Under the pieces are notes generated by a model. It saw nothing but the letters and a program-made list of their open reading frames with translations, did no database searches and was not told where the DNA came from. Shown here piece after piece: positions 48,061 through 60,409 of a stretch of 64,000 nucleotides of DNA. Positions within the stretch are counted from its first letter, which is position 1. Every line of letters begins with the position of its first letter. The stretch lies in assembly GCA_016801885.1 (NCBI GenBank), contig CM028885.1, positions 20,905,834 to 20,969,833 of the forward strand, in the 5' to 3' direction. This DNA comes from Toxotes chatareus. Its lineage: Eukaryota; Chordata; Actinopteri; Toxotidae. The translations under genes were made by a program, and so were the position numbers.

Positions 48061-51000
48061 TTAGATGGCCTCTTGCTTTGTAATGGTAGGCTGAGGGATG
48101 GAGGTTGGTTGCTTGGGCGCAGTGGCTATGACCCCCTGAGCCATTTTATAATGTTCTGAGCTGGAGGCAGTAGGTGGAGACGGGATTGGGGTTTCAGGAG
48201 TGGCTGAAAAGTGGAACACAGAGAAAACAGGAGCGAGTTAGAGGCAGAAACTGCAGCATAAGCAGGTGTATATTTACCATTCTGTGGTATAACATGTCTT
48301 GGGGCAAAACAATTTTTTAAGATAAGGAATAAGCACTTTTGTGAAATTTCTCAGAGTATTAAACACGTTAAGAAAGAATAACAGAAGTTCTCTTTGACAA
48401 AATAAGCCAGATTAGTTTCCATGAAGAATTTAGAGGATTATTCTGCCGAGCCTGTTTTCCCTTCCAGCTACCTGACTAGACTGCACATGGAGCTGTGAGA
48501 GGAAAACTTGATAGTCTCTGTTAATCAAAATAAAACCCATTTCAGTAGGTGTAAATTAATGCTTCTGTTCACCTTGATCAAACTGTGGTAGACATACTGT
48601 GGCAGTGCAAAAAGCGGAACATTTAAGCGTTTGTGCCTCACATATAAGGACATTTTTGTTTAATGTGTTGTGCACTTACAGATTTGACCATTGTGGATCG
48701 GCGTTGGCATGTTGCCGGCCACTATAACATTGCTGCTGAGGTGCTCTTGAACCAGGTGAGGGTGCAGCGAGTGAGGTGCATGTGGAGCTTCATTGGCAGA
48801 ACCTGAGAGACAAAACACACAAATATACAGTCAGTCTTAAATGTGACTGCACAAAGGATGCCACAGTCCTCTCTGTTGTTTGTATTGTTAATACACATGG
48901 ATTCTGTCATGTTCTGCTATGGTTAGTCACAAATAATCTTTACGAGCTCACCTCCAAGAAGCATTTCTTGTAGCAGGTTGTCGATCTTGGCCATGCCAAA
49001 GAGTTTGACGAACTGGATCTGTTCAATCATTTGCCAGGTGATGCTCTGTAACGTCGGCAGCAGCAGGAGCAGCTCCCCGAAACGGCCTCGAGAGTCGTAC
49101 TGCCTGTCGTTGATGTAGTCCTCCAGGCTGACCTGGACCTGGTATCGCATGCGCTTGATCTTTCCGGGGTCACTCAGACCTTTAGCATCTGTGGGCAAAT
49201 AAAAGCAGGGGTGTTTACAAATAGAAGTCTGTTAATGAGTTGTAACTTTTCATCTGTATACAGCATCTGAAGGGCTTTCTTCACACGCACTAGTTTTTGA
49301 ACTTGAAGATGTTTTTGGCTTGAAAAGTATCTTATACAATCCAAAAGGTTGGTCAGCAGTCGTACCTGGGTCGAAGAAAACTATGGCTTTCAAGCAGGCG
49401 TATTCATTGTCATCTATCTGAAGCTCCTGGAAGGGAAGCACCAGCTCGTCCAGGATCCTCACTGATACCCTGCCCACCTCCAACTCTGGGCAGTTTCTGG
49501 GAATGATGTGGTCATTTCCTGCGGGAGAATCACATTTTGGGGAGAAATTGAAAATGCTAGATTAGAATTTCTTCCAGGATGATGTTATACTATTTTTTTT
49601 TTACAGAATTGGGCAATGAGTGTTGACAGCATGAGTGCCGTAAAATACATGTCCATGTGTCAGTTTTACCTAATAAGAGAATATCTTTGTATAGCATGGA
49701 CCTCTTTGCAGCACCAAGCAGGAGATGTTCTCCAGCATGAGCTCGCAGCAAAGCCACCTGAAACACAATGAATTCATTTACATATTAGCTGTGTGATAAT
49801 AACTCGTTCTAAAGTCAGTATTATGTCACATGAAGTTCAGTGTGTAAACTGAAGCTTCAGGGAGAGAGCATGAGAAAAAGCCTGGTGGAAGACACTGGTT
49901 CCCTCACTGATATAACATCAGCAAATCAGTTACTAAGGCCTGGTGATCACACTGTTAATGATTCTGCATTTTTTTTCCAAGAGGGATATAACTTTAAAAC
50001 AAGCTCATCATATTCTAACTCAGGATTAAAATACATTAACCACAGTGGTTGAAGAGTTTTAGGTTCTGAGAGATGAAAACGCCCTCGTAGTCCTTTGTAT
50101 CATTCATCTTCTTTATTCTAAAATATTTTCATTTATGTAGGAAGAACACATTCAGTCAGTCTATACCTGTGTGCTCCTGAAAGCCCACAGCATGGTTTTG
50201 GGTTGATGGCTGGTTGATGAATGACCAGAGTGTCTATACAACTATGTACACTGTGTCTGTCTATGAGTCCTACCTGGTCATCCAGGGGCAGGTCACAGAA
50301 GGCTGGGATGTACTTAGCCCACTCCACCAAGACCAAGAGCTGCTGTTTCATGGACTCACACACATCTGTGATGGTGGCAATCTTTTTGGTCCTTATGTCA
50401 CCGTTCAGTATAGGAGCAGGGGAGGTGATCTACACATGGCAACGCAGACGTGAAATCACTTGATGTCTTATCACAGGCGATGAAGAGCAGTTAGCTGTGA
50501 GATGATTTAGTACCTGTCGTGACAGCACGTCTGCTTGGATGAGTGCATTGATGGACGGTAAACTGCTGTCTTCGTAGCTGGATCTCCTGGTGCTGATTCT
50601 GTCTCTTTCATTCTGCACAGCTAAAAACAAACACATGCAGGAGAAAAATGTTCAATTCTCACGCAGCTGAGTGGATTTAAAATTTTAAATTTCCTTCATT
50701 TCTGTGTTGGAACAAAAACTGGATCTGTTGGACCCTGTGTAATTTAAAAGAAAAATAAGTCTTGCGAGGTTGTCATGTTTATCAGTATATGGCTATTATT
50801 GCTCGGAAGTGTTTGCTCAGCAAAAGCTGGTCAGAGACTTGAGCGCTCCACGGAGTGAACATTAACAAAGTAGTACTCTCCAGGGTATTGCAACACATTC
50901 AGACGAGTTGTGTCAGTTCAGTGAGGACAGCTCACACTGTGGCTGTGATTTGCTGATTAAATGGGTAATTTTGTTTTGTTTTGTGTTTTTTTGTTTGTTT

Positions 51001-52815
51001 GTTTGTCTGTTTGATAGATTCAGTCAGTCTTCTCTGAAAAGATAAACGTCTCCTACCTTCTTTCTTCATGCCAGCTCTGAAGCATTTCTTCAGTCTGCAG
51101 TATCTGCATTGATTTCGCTTGTCTTTGTCCACAATGCATTGTCTGTTGAACCTGGAAAATGAATGGAATGAGTCTGTGCTGTCACACGTTCAAAAAAGAA
51201 ACTTGAACAAGTGAAGCCATTAGAACCAGATCATTAGAACGACTTGGTCGATTAACCGTTCAACACAAAATTAATCTACAACTATTCTGATAATCGAAGA
51301 ATTGTCATTTCTTTGCATAAAAAAAAAACTGGCATTTTTATATTTTATGGCACGGAGATTAAGATCGATCAATTAATCAAGAAAATAACAGGTTGAATTG
51401 ATAATCCAAAAAAAAAAATCATCATTTGCAGAGTGAAAAAGTGTTAATGTGCAATGCTGAGTTTCACTGTCACAGTTTCTCTCTCCTCAGTCAGCAGGTG
51501 ATCTGTCCTCACCTGCACGAGTACATGTGGTTTTTGCGGACGCTGCGTCTGAAGAAACCCTTGCAGCCGTCACAGCTGGAGGCCCCGTAGTGTTTGCCAG
51601 TGGCTCTGTCTCCACATATGGCACACAGGCTGCCTGCTGCCAGGTGGCCGCTGGCGTTCATGTTGGTGTTTTCTGCCGGTGAGGAGTCTGACACAGGGAG
51701 AGAAGAGAGACAGAGACCTCTCATCAGGTCAGCAGGCTTTCAGACCATCGGTTTTAGACGTGTGATATAAAAGCTTAATTAGGTGATATTGGACTGCCAT
51801 CAAGAAATATGTTTGATCACCAGTTCAGAGGCTGTAAAATAGTGTTTCTATCTGACAGATTGTCAAGCTGGTTTAATTTAAGAAGGTGTGAACGGCCGGA
51901 GTGAGTACAGTGATCAGCTCCACTGACGGCTGATCAAAACCAGCCTTCATGAGAACCTGCCTGAGTAGCTCAGACAGAGTCAACAGAGCATAATTGATGT
52001 AGGCTTGATTACCTCTGAAAAGGCAATCACTGGAGACAGTTTTCTTTTTAACCTCCCTCACAGTCACCAGACCGGGTCAATAAATCACAGAGTATGTCAT
52101 GACACATGCTATAGATTAAAAATGGCAGGATGACTCATGAAGACTTTATTGCACGTCTATTTAACAGAGCAGAAATTTGTAAGTGATGAAAAAGTTGAGC
52201 GGTGAGGTAGTTTAAGTCTGAAAGGGAATTTTAGAATCAGGATCACAGCCAGGCGTCATGGGAGGCTGCATAAGTAAATAGGTTGGTGTCACTGTAAGCG
52301 CATCTCAAAAAAACTGAGCCCTTTCTCTTCAATATCGACTGTGGGAACAGACCGTTTGTAACAGGAGAACGGTGATCATGATACTCAAACTACTGCTTCA
52401 TCAGAGAATAAATATCAGCCCACTGTAATCAGTCTGACACCACATCACCCTACAAGCTGAAACAGGTTAAAATTTCTTTGACCAAATGACCTGAGCGCAC
52501 TGAGCATAGAGCAGAGTCTTGTAAATCAAAATCTCTTAATGTTTTACCATCGCACCCAGAGGTGATAAAAGTAGACCACTGCACAGGATCAGCCCTCTGC
52601 AAGCAGATGGACAAATGACCCCTTTTTATCACTTCATGCCAGAACTCCCTCTGTCCTCTGCCGACCAAAGTTTTAAATCGGTAAAAGTCTCAAAGTTCAG
52701 CGCCAGAGCTGCATATATGTAACTCACCTGTGCCCAAGGGGAGCACTTGCATATTTTCGAACTCCAGCGTGGTATAGGCTGGGTCCAGAGCCTCGCTGTA
52801 GTCTGCCATGTCCAT
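48061..52815 (-). CDS. hnf4a: Hepatocyte nuclear factor 4 alpha (NR2A1), complete, 10 coding exons
   Basis: Nuclear receptor that binds DR1 elements as a homodimer and controls liver, gut and pancreatic genes. Minus-strand exons: 52815-52728, 51687-51513, 51151-51057, 50620-50514, 50429-50274, 49757-49670, 49518-49366, 49188-48952, 48802-48680, 48203-48061. They total 1365 nt, 454 residues, with phases consistent throughout. A/B region residues 1-50, opening MDMADYSEALDPAYTTLEFE, which is P1-type. Zinc finger 1 uses Cys51, 54, 68, 71, with P-box CDGCKGFFRR; finger 2 uses Cys87, 93, 103, 106. Ligand-binding domain about 135-366, including VCESMKQQLLVLVEWAKYIP, DDQVALLRAHAGEHLLLGAA and the AF-2 helix NLLQEMLLG. 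F domain 367-454, ending PQPTITKQEAI. The F domain is the alpha1 type (GQI joined directly to STPETP). The gene is compact, under 5 kb from start to stop. Confidence 0.97.
51240..51425. repeat. Dispersed repeat, attatcgattaat family, in hnf4a intron 2
   Basis: tggtcgattaaccgttcaac, then tctgataatcgaagaattgt and gatcgatcaattaatcaaga. A diverged copy. Confidence 0.55.
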
Positions 52816-53145
52816 GTCTGCCAGTGCTTTGGACAAACAAATTCTCAACTACCTGACAGTGGGGCAGAAAGACTTGTCCAAGAAGCTAATGTGCCCCCCA
52901 CCCCCTCATCCTCCTTCTTCCCTTCTCACACCCCCACACACCTCCACTAACCCCCACCCCCCCCCTCCCTCTTTTTGAGCCAAGCTCCTCCCAGTAACAA
53001 GGTTGCTCCCTGGCCCAGTTGACTGTGATGGGGACAGAGAGAAGACCAGTGACTGACAGCAGAGCTCGCCTCCTTCTCCTGCCTCGCTCTCGTGCCACTA
53101 ACCAGAGGAGAGGTGGAGTGTCTCCATGGTTGATGGTTAACCAGC
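52816..53145 (-). promoter_or_regulatory. hnf4a: Putative hnf4a P1-type promoter and 5' UTR
   Basis: DNA directly upstream of the P1-type first coding exon. It contains a C-rich/G-rich strand-asymmetric tract (about 52890-52975) and an HNF1-like palindrome at its distal end. No convincing TATA box. The transcription start cannot be placed precisely. Confidence 0.55.
53128..53142. promoter_or_regulatory. HNF1-like binding site upstream of hnf4a
   Basis: ggttgatggttaacc differs from the palindromic HNF1 consensus ggttaatnattaacc at two positions. It lies about 315 bases upstream of the hnf4a ATG. Mammalian HNF4A P1 is known to be driven by HNF1 through a promoter-proximal site, so position and sequence agree. 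Confidence 0.55.
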
Positions 53146-54635
53146 CCCTTCAATGGTGAATCACAGGGTTGGTTTTTTTTTTTTGAAGAGATAGCACAAC
53201 TTTGATATCTGCTGTCACCATTTCTTGGTTCTCAGTCAGTAATGGATAAGCAATTCCTTCATGAGAGCTATATCATGTCAGCCCTTTGCCAAATCACTGC
53301 TCCACCACTTTAAACCAGTTCGTTTTATAGGTCACCCTTTCTGTAACATGCTGAAATCACATGCACACAAGTTACAATATCCACATTACGTTAGAAAGCA
53401 GCTAAGAACAAACAAAGGTGAAGCTCAGCTTCATGTGTCTGTGTGGAGACCCACACTGGACTTACAGTTTTTTTTTACAGTATTTGGACTTGAGTATTTA
53501 GATTTTTTCATCTCCACTGCATAAAACTTCAGAGTGATGGATGGATGAAGTGACGATGGGCCCCCAGGGCACAGACATGTATGAGACACCCCCCTTCCAC
53601 CACCACCACTACCGCAAAAACCCACCGCAAAAGAGAGAGAGACACAAAACGGCGACACAAGATGCACCCATGTTATGATATTTTGCAGATGAGCCAGAAC
53701 AATCACAAACTGCAGCTGGTTCTTCTTGGTTCACACTGGAGATGGAGAGAGGCAGTTGTAAGGTGCCGCTATACTCTCTCAGAACGGCTTGTCAGGTGGT
53801 CGAATCGCTGTGGAAACCCCCTCACTCACCCACCTTTCCTACCATGAAATTGGTAGGCCTGTATCTGACGATTTCTATATCTTTCTGCACCTGAGAATCC
53901 AACATTCACATTGACTTCACGTGACTGGCCGGCTGTGCGAAGGTGAGGAAGCTGGCAGGGTTTGGACTTGAATTCAAGGCCTGTAACAGACTGTGGTATG
54001 GCTACTGTTGGGACCTGAACACTTCTTCCACCACAGTAGTCAGATCATGTCAGTCTGTTGCATTCAGACTTACTTCCATGTCTAATACGTCGGTGGTAAA
54101 TCTTAGTTAATTCTGGCATAATTAACAGTGGAAAATAGCTCTTGCTAAAGCGAAGTGATGCCTTTATGTAAAAGACTTCATTGTTTGTGAAAATGCAAGG
54201 TGCACGTGAGGGTGATCCAAAAGCTCCACACTTGTGGTTGGGAATGTAGCCTCGATGATTCAGGGCAAGTTTAAGAATCATTTTTTGAAAAATAAAAAAT
54301 TGTAAGGGACAGATTCTGCAGGAGGAAGGGAAGTCATTTCTAAAGTTTCTTGTCACATGCATGTCTCAGAGGACTTAATTAGAATGAGCACCTCCAGATC
54401 AACCCGATGAAAAATCAATCAAAAACAAAATGATGTGTTTTTGTGAAAATTTAAAGAGGATGCTTTTGAAGGACAGTTCACAAGATTCACTGCACTGCAA
54501 GAAAACAAGTCCACATTAATTTCCATTTGCATATGTTAAATTATGTCAGTTTTCATATGAGAATGAAAACCTTTATTTTTGTGGCCATGTCAACTGTCCC
54601 TTTGTGTGTGATTCTGATTTTATACATGTAATTAT

Positions 54636-55045
54636 TATGGAGTGGTGGAAGATTTCATTCAAATAAAAAGACAAATACCACAAAAAAAAACATTAAAGGA
54701 AAAAGTTCTGCATTCAAAATCTTACATAAGTAAAATACAAAAGTGTTAAGTGAAATGTACATATGGTGACTGAATGATCCCCTGGTGTTATATTATTACT
54801 TTAATGGATTATCATTACAAATTATTTCAGTGTTTTAGGTGGCAGAAGTCAGCTATTTAACTAGTTTATATATTGATGGGAAATCCAGTTTGCATCAGTG
54901 CGTCATAATTTGTATGTACAGTATGTTCTATTTGTTAAAATTTGATCTTCAAAGTAACTGTAACTTCAGTTGTAAAAGACAACTACCAACTTAAGGACAG
55001 TTTATTAAGTACAGTACTTGAGTAAACAGTCCCTTTCCACCACTG
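54636..55045 (+). repeat. Dispersed repeat, aagtaaaagtac family, near full length
   Basis: Starts ggagtggtggaagatttcat and carries taaaggaaaaagttctgcat and cttacataagtaaaatacaa. Ends acagtacttgagtaaacagt followed by cctttccaccactgg. The start and end are mutually inverted (gtggtgga / tccaccac). Confidence 0.7.
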
Positions 55046-56514
55046 GATTTATTAATGTGAAATGAAATAAATCAGAAGAAATGAAGCAGAAGTGATGCAC
55101 AGTATGTGAGTAGTTATTTTCCACTCCTGGGTGTAATTATAATGTAAATAAAACTTAAAACACTGAAATAAATGTGTCACATTTGAACAGAGAACGAGAT
55201 GCTGATATCATTTCTCATGTTTAAAATCCAAACAAAAGGCACAGGTGATGTCAGTTCTGGGTGAGTTTTCACGTGTGACTTTTAGTAACAAACTATCCTG
55301 AATGCAATTGTTTTCAGAACTAAATTCTCTGCTTGCGCAAAGTGGCCGCCTCTTACATGTCACACAGCAAACAGTAGTCTTGTATTTGAAGAGAAAGTGC
55401 CAGTACATAACAGCAGGTCAACGATCCCGAGTTCAACCAGGCCTCAGAAGCAGTAAACCCCATGTAGGTGAACTTGTTAACCATACACTCAAATTATACT
55501 GGGGATCATAAAATTATTTTTCTTCCAGCAGGTAAACACCATAACATTCCTGGAGGCTCCTGTGCATGATTCTGACATGATCTGTTCAATGATTAAATAT
55601 CGACAAAACTCCTTTCCTACAGTCATCCAAACAGACAGGGGAATAGAAGTGATCATCCTGTGATTAAAAACCCACAGAAACTACTCTTTTCTGATTATCA
55701 GGAATGATCACAGATTTAAATTCTTTAGCTCTTACAGTAAGCAAATGTAGTGATGGTCTTTAACAACCTGATTAACTCAATGGAAACTACACCCATGATC
55801 AAATAATGATTAGCAGCCTTTTAAACAGTCCTGCAATGCTCAGAGATGATCATTCTGCATCAAACGCAGCTCCGTTGGAGCGTGTCGTTTCGTTTGTGTG
55901 TACAGAGGTCATCCATTACAACATTTCTTCATGTTCGATCAGTGCTGCTCTTCTGCAATGCCCATATTTGCTCAAGAAGTGTGTTGGTTATTTCAAAGCA
56001 GTAAGTGAGTGATCAGAGGGGGCAGGAGGAGGAGGGGATGGGAGAAGAAGTGTGGAGCTATGAATGAGTCACTCACAGCAAATCTTATCTCCCCCGTCAT
56101 TAAAGTTGTTTTATCGCTGTTTCCATCTTAAATTTCAGTGAACTCCTCAAGGAACGGTCATATACAGGACCATAAAGTATAATCTGCACTGTTATAGCTT
56201 TCTCAATCACAAACTGACAAACTGTTCTGATGTGTTAGGTTGGGCTGGTTAGCTCAGAATTATCCTATAACTTATCTGCATTTTGAGGTGGGGGGAGTTT
56301 TTGTTAACGTGCTGTCCCTACATTTCCGCAGTGGACAGGCTGGATTGACACGTGCAGGAGGCTATGAAACATAAAATAATGATGCAGCAGCACATGGTCG
56401 CTGCTGCTGACAAATTTGTACGCAGTCTCCATTTTCATAATTCAAGACAACAAAGTTCTGCTAAAGACAAATCTATGTTTTAAAAAAATAGTTCTTAAGA
56501 CAGAAAAAAGGTCT

Positions 56515-57010
56515 TTCTTAAAGTATTAGTTTGACATGTTAGGAAGAAGCCTTTATCTAATTTCTTGCCAAGAGTTAAATGAGAACATAGATGCCGCTTG
56601 TGTGTCTGTGCAGAAAATATGAAGCTAGCTGCTGATTAGCTTAGCTTAGCATTGCAATTGGAACTAGCCAGGCTGGCTCTGTCCAAAGCTAACGAAATCC
56701 ACCGAAGCTAAACTGACAGGCTGCTGTCTGTAGCTTCATACACTATTTACTGTGAATGTGAGTGGTACTGATCCCTCATCAAACTCTCTGCAAGTAAATC
56801 AAGAATTAATGGATGTCAGTCAGCCTTGCTAGCAGCATGGTTTAGGGACAGAATTGTCACTCAGTGTGCTGTGCTATACCTGTACTGACGCGCTAAAGTG
56901 AGATGGCAAACACGGTAAATGTTAAACTAGCTTAGCATAAAGCACTGTGGTGCATGCTGACGTTAGCGATTAGCTCAAAGCACTTCTGCGCCCAACAGCA
57001 GCCACACAGA
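56515..57010. repeat. Dispersed repeat (ggctggctctgtccaaagctaac family)
   Basis: Contains atttcttgccaagagttaaa, ttagcttagcttagcattgc and ggctggctctgtccaaagct, then caaactctctgcaagtaaat. Related copies are at 13565-14000 and 20640-21060. A second gctaac-rich block follows at about 56930-57010. Confidence 0.6.
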
Positions 57011-57739
57011 GCAGCTAGCATGGCTGTAGCCTCTTCGTCTTGTTAAATATAGAAAAAATCTTCATTAAATGTACAAAAACTGATTTTTGGGGACTTAAGA
57101 GCAACAGAAACAAGCAATAAACGCAACAGCAAGTATAAATGCTTTGGCAGGCAAAGTTAAAATTTGTATGAAATGGAAAGAGAAGAGATGGGTCAACATA
57201 CTTAGAATAAATTAATAAAAATGCACCATTTGTCAGACCATAATGGCAATAAGTGTTTTTATCTTGTATTATGCTTCAAATACAATGTTTTTGTGTTTTT
57301 CGTAGTTTGTTTAATTTTATTTCATCTTAATTTTGTCTTTGTGAGTCCAGGTCCCACATTAGATTAAATCTGTGCCATTTTATTTGTTCTATTTTGATTT
57401 TGTGAATATTTGGACAAGTGTGTCATAGGAATGTTGTCTGTAACAGAATACAAAAAAATCTGACCATATTTTCATTGTTTTTGTATTCTCATAATGTTTG
57501 TGAACACAAAATAAATTGTAAATAAATGATAAGCAATTGTTCAAGCTGAAGCGGAGCTTTTATACAGCGCTTTGATAACAGCTGCAGCTCACAACAACTG
57601 CCTGACATTTAGCTGTTAAAAACATATTAAATTCACTGGGAGGCTGCCATGCTGAACTGTGATGGGCCAGAGAGTGCTGTCTTATAATCAGTCACCCAAA
57701 CTCCTGCCCCGGGGCTAAAAGTCAAAGGATCGCTGAGAC

Positions 57740-58110
57740 CTGATGTAATACTTGTGTGATTCTCCCCTTTGAAACTTCAAACTCCAGTTTGTGAACAAAG
57801 TCCTGTCTATCTTCTGAATAGGAATCTCCGACCACTGACCAAACTCCATTTGCAACCACTGCCTATTTGTACCTTCTCCTCAATGACTACATTTCATTTC
57901 CCCAAGTCCGATCTCAAAGGCGAGCGGCAGGGAGGCAACATAGTAAAATCAAAATGCAGGAGCCAGCCGCTGGGATTAAAAGACGATCATGGTGGCCTGG
58001 AAGAGTTAATAAGATGCGGAATATACACTGTCTGGGGACCTATTTTGTTTCTTCCACACCACAAAGGAAATGTGAGTGTTTGTAAAGCACATCCAGGAGC
58101 GTGTTGATGT
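57740..58110. promoter_or_regulatory. Candidate non-coding regulatory island upstream of hnf4a
   Basis: A unique, GC-richer block amid repeats. It includes a tcaaaggatc word just before it (57722-57731, an imperfect DR1/TCF-like site) and agttaataagatgcgg (an HNF1 half-site-like word). A 112-codon plus-strand frame crosses it without family features. Regulatory function is inference only. Confidence 0.2.
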
Positions 58111-59814
58111 TGATAAAAGTAAAACAGAAGGAGACAATGTGCTGGCTGCAGCAGATTTGAGGCCAGCAGAAAAAAGCTGCTGCTGCTCTGCTCTCCTGCA
58201 GTAGATGGAGGAGATAGGTGAGTAGAGTGTCATGGCAAAGACCTTGTCAACAGATAACTATCTGCAAATAACACAGCTTATGCAAGCCCCTGTGGCTGAC
58301 CGGGGGAATATCATATTTTCTGTGCCATAGGTAAAATACCATTTATTTTACTTTCATTATTCATAATGACACAGATTGATTTTTTTGTTTTGTAACGATC
58401 AAAATACAGTTTTTTATAAAAACAATTTCCCAATAATGTTATGTTTGTTAGCTATTTTAGACAAATTGTATTGAGTCCTTTGCCAGTCTTCATTGTGTAC
58501 GGAAAATACTTTTACTAAAGAACTTATTTTTAATTTTTCCTGTCAAATTATAGCACTCTGTACCTCTAAAGAAGCTAATTCATCCTCAGAGGCCTACAAA
58601 CACAGTTAACCACAGCCAGTTCATCCCCTGCATTGAGACTGGATATGTAGTTTTTGAGGTTTTGTGCTGAACAAATCCTTGAAGACACCTTGCCATGTTA
58701 ACTAAAAATAATATGTGCTGTAAAAAAATCAGATCCTTTCACTGAAACAACAGACGAGTTGTCATATGGTCCTCACCCATGATGACTATTTGGTCTCAGG
58801 GTAATGATAAACTACTGGTGTCTATTTAGTTGTAATATCCCAAGGTGGGGTGGTTGGACAAGGATAATATAGTACTATGACTTTTTTAGTTTCTCCTCAA
58901 TTTACTTCTGAGATTGTGTGCTCTGCCTGTGTGTTCAGAATTTCCTCATTGCAGTGAATTTCTTTTTGTAAAGTCCACAACTTTTTAAGGCTAAAACAAC
59001 TCTTTAGCACATCTTTGTGATGTTTCAACCTGAAAGCAGCATTCTCCAGATAAAAACTTTTAATCTACAAAAACATGCTTCATCTTGCTACACATCCAGT
59101 CAGACTGAAACAGTCTCCGTGCACCAAATAAGTAAACAATTGCATCAATAAACACGAAGACCATTGCAAGACGTAAATCAATCACAGTGTGTGATAAGGG
59201 ACTGTAATCATTAACTCTGTTTTGCTGAGAATTCATTTCGACTGCAGACCCAATCACCTCTGTCAGCAGCTCTGCTTTGAGCACAAGTTTATCTCTCTGA
59301 TTCTCTGTAGGTCCTTCAGTCATCAGCCAATCAATAGATACGTAACCTGCACTTTTTGAATAACAAGGCACTAAATATTCAGGAATCCAACTTGATCCAT
59401 GCAACATCTAAAACTGAAATCTGATTCATACTGTGGAAAATATTCTGAAAAATATTCTAAAAGAATAGTATTATTATTATCATTATTTTATTTTATATTT
59501 TTTGGCTTAGTTCAATAAGGCAAACACATTATCAGCCCTCTGATGTACAGACTGTTGACTGCATCATGATGTGGTGAACACTAAATGTTCATTCATCTCT
59601 CTCTTTGTACCTACTGCCCCCCCAGTGTCGTTCTGCTGGAACAAATTGTCTCTTTTGTCTGATCACGCTATAATTTTTGTGATTATGCATGTTCATTTAT
59701 ACGCTGGTTATATTTTGTTTTAAATAGTTTGAATCTGCAGGATAGCTAGTAACTTTAGCTACGATCTAAATGTAGTGGCATAAAAGGTACAACATGTAGT
59801 GTAGTGTAGTAAAC

Positions 59815-59930
59815 ACACAACTGAAGTTCTGTACATGAGTAAATGTACTTTGTTCCTTTCCACTACTAAGTAAAATACAAGTACCTCAATACTGTACTTC
59901 AGTGTTGGTACCAGAGAGTGCAGTATGTTC
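59815..59930. repeat. aagtaaaagtac-family fragment
   Basis: tacatgagtaaatgtacttt, then cctttccactactaagtaaa and acaagtacctcaatactgta. Confidence 0.6.
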
Positions 59931-60409
59931 TTAGTTACCTTCGAAGGTGTGTGAAATCACTGCTTACTACTGCCATCATGTGGACACATATCCCATAATC
60001 AGTTCACTGCTCAGCTGCACCGGCTTCGACAACAGCAGATGTTTCATCCACTAACTCTTGAACCGCTGAACTTTTCTGTGTCCAAAATTTTCATCACATC
60101 AAATCCAATCATTTGACTTGTCAAGATAATGTTCTTGATTTGTACCCCTTATTTTTCCTGTCAGTGAAGCAGCTCTTGCAAGCAGTCAACATTCAGAGCT
60201 TTTCAAACACACTTCTGTTGAAAGATTCCAAGCAGCAGTGAATCAGAAATGCACATCTCCACTGTGATAATTTTCACATCAGCCCTGCGTTTTCATCGTT
60301 AGCTTCCAGCGGCTTTACTTTCCACAGCTCTGTGGTTTTAACGCACAAACAGCCACTTGTTGTTCACCCTCAGCTCTGGAATAATCTACATTCTCTGCCT
60401 AATTCTCAA

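Noticed and set aside
57769..58107. 112-codon plus-strand open frame upstream of hnf4a
   Set aside because: No domain, no splice support, and opposite to hnf4a. Better viewed as a possible non-coding element.
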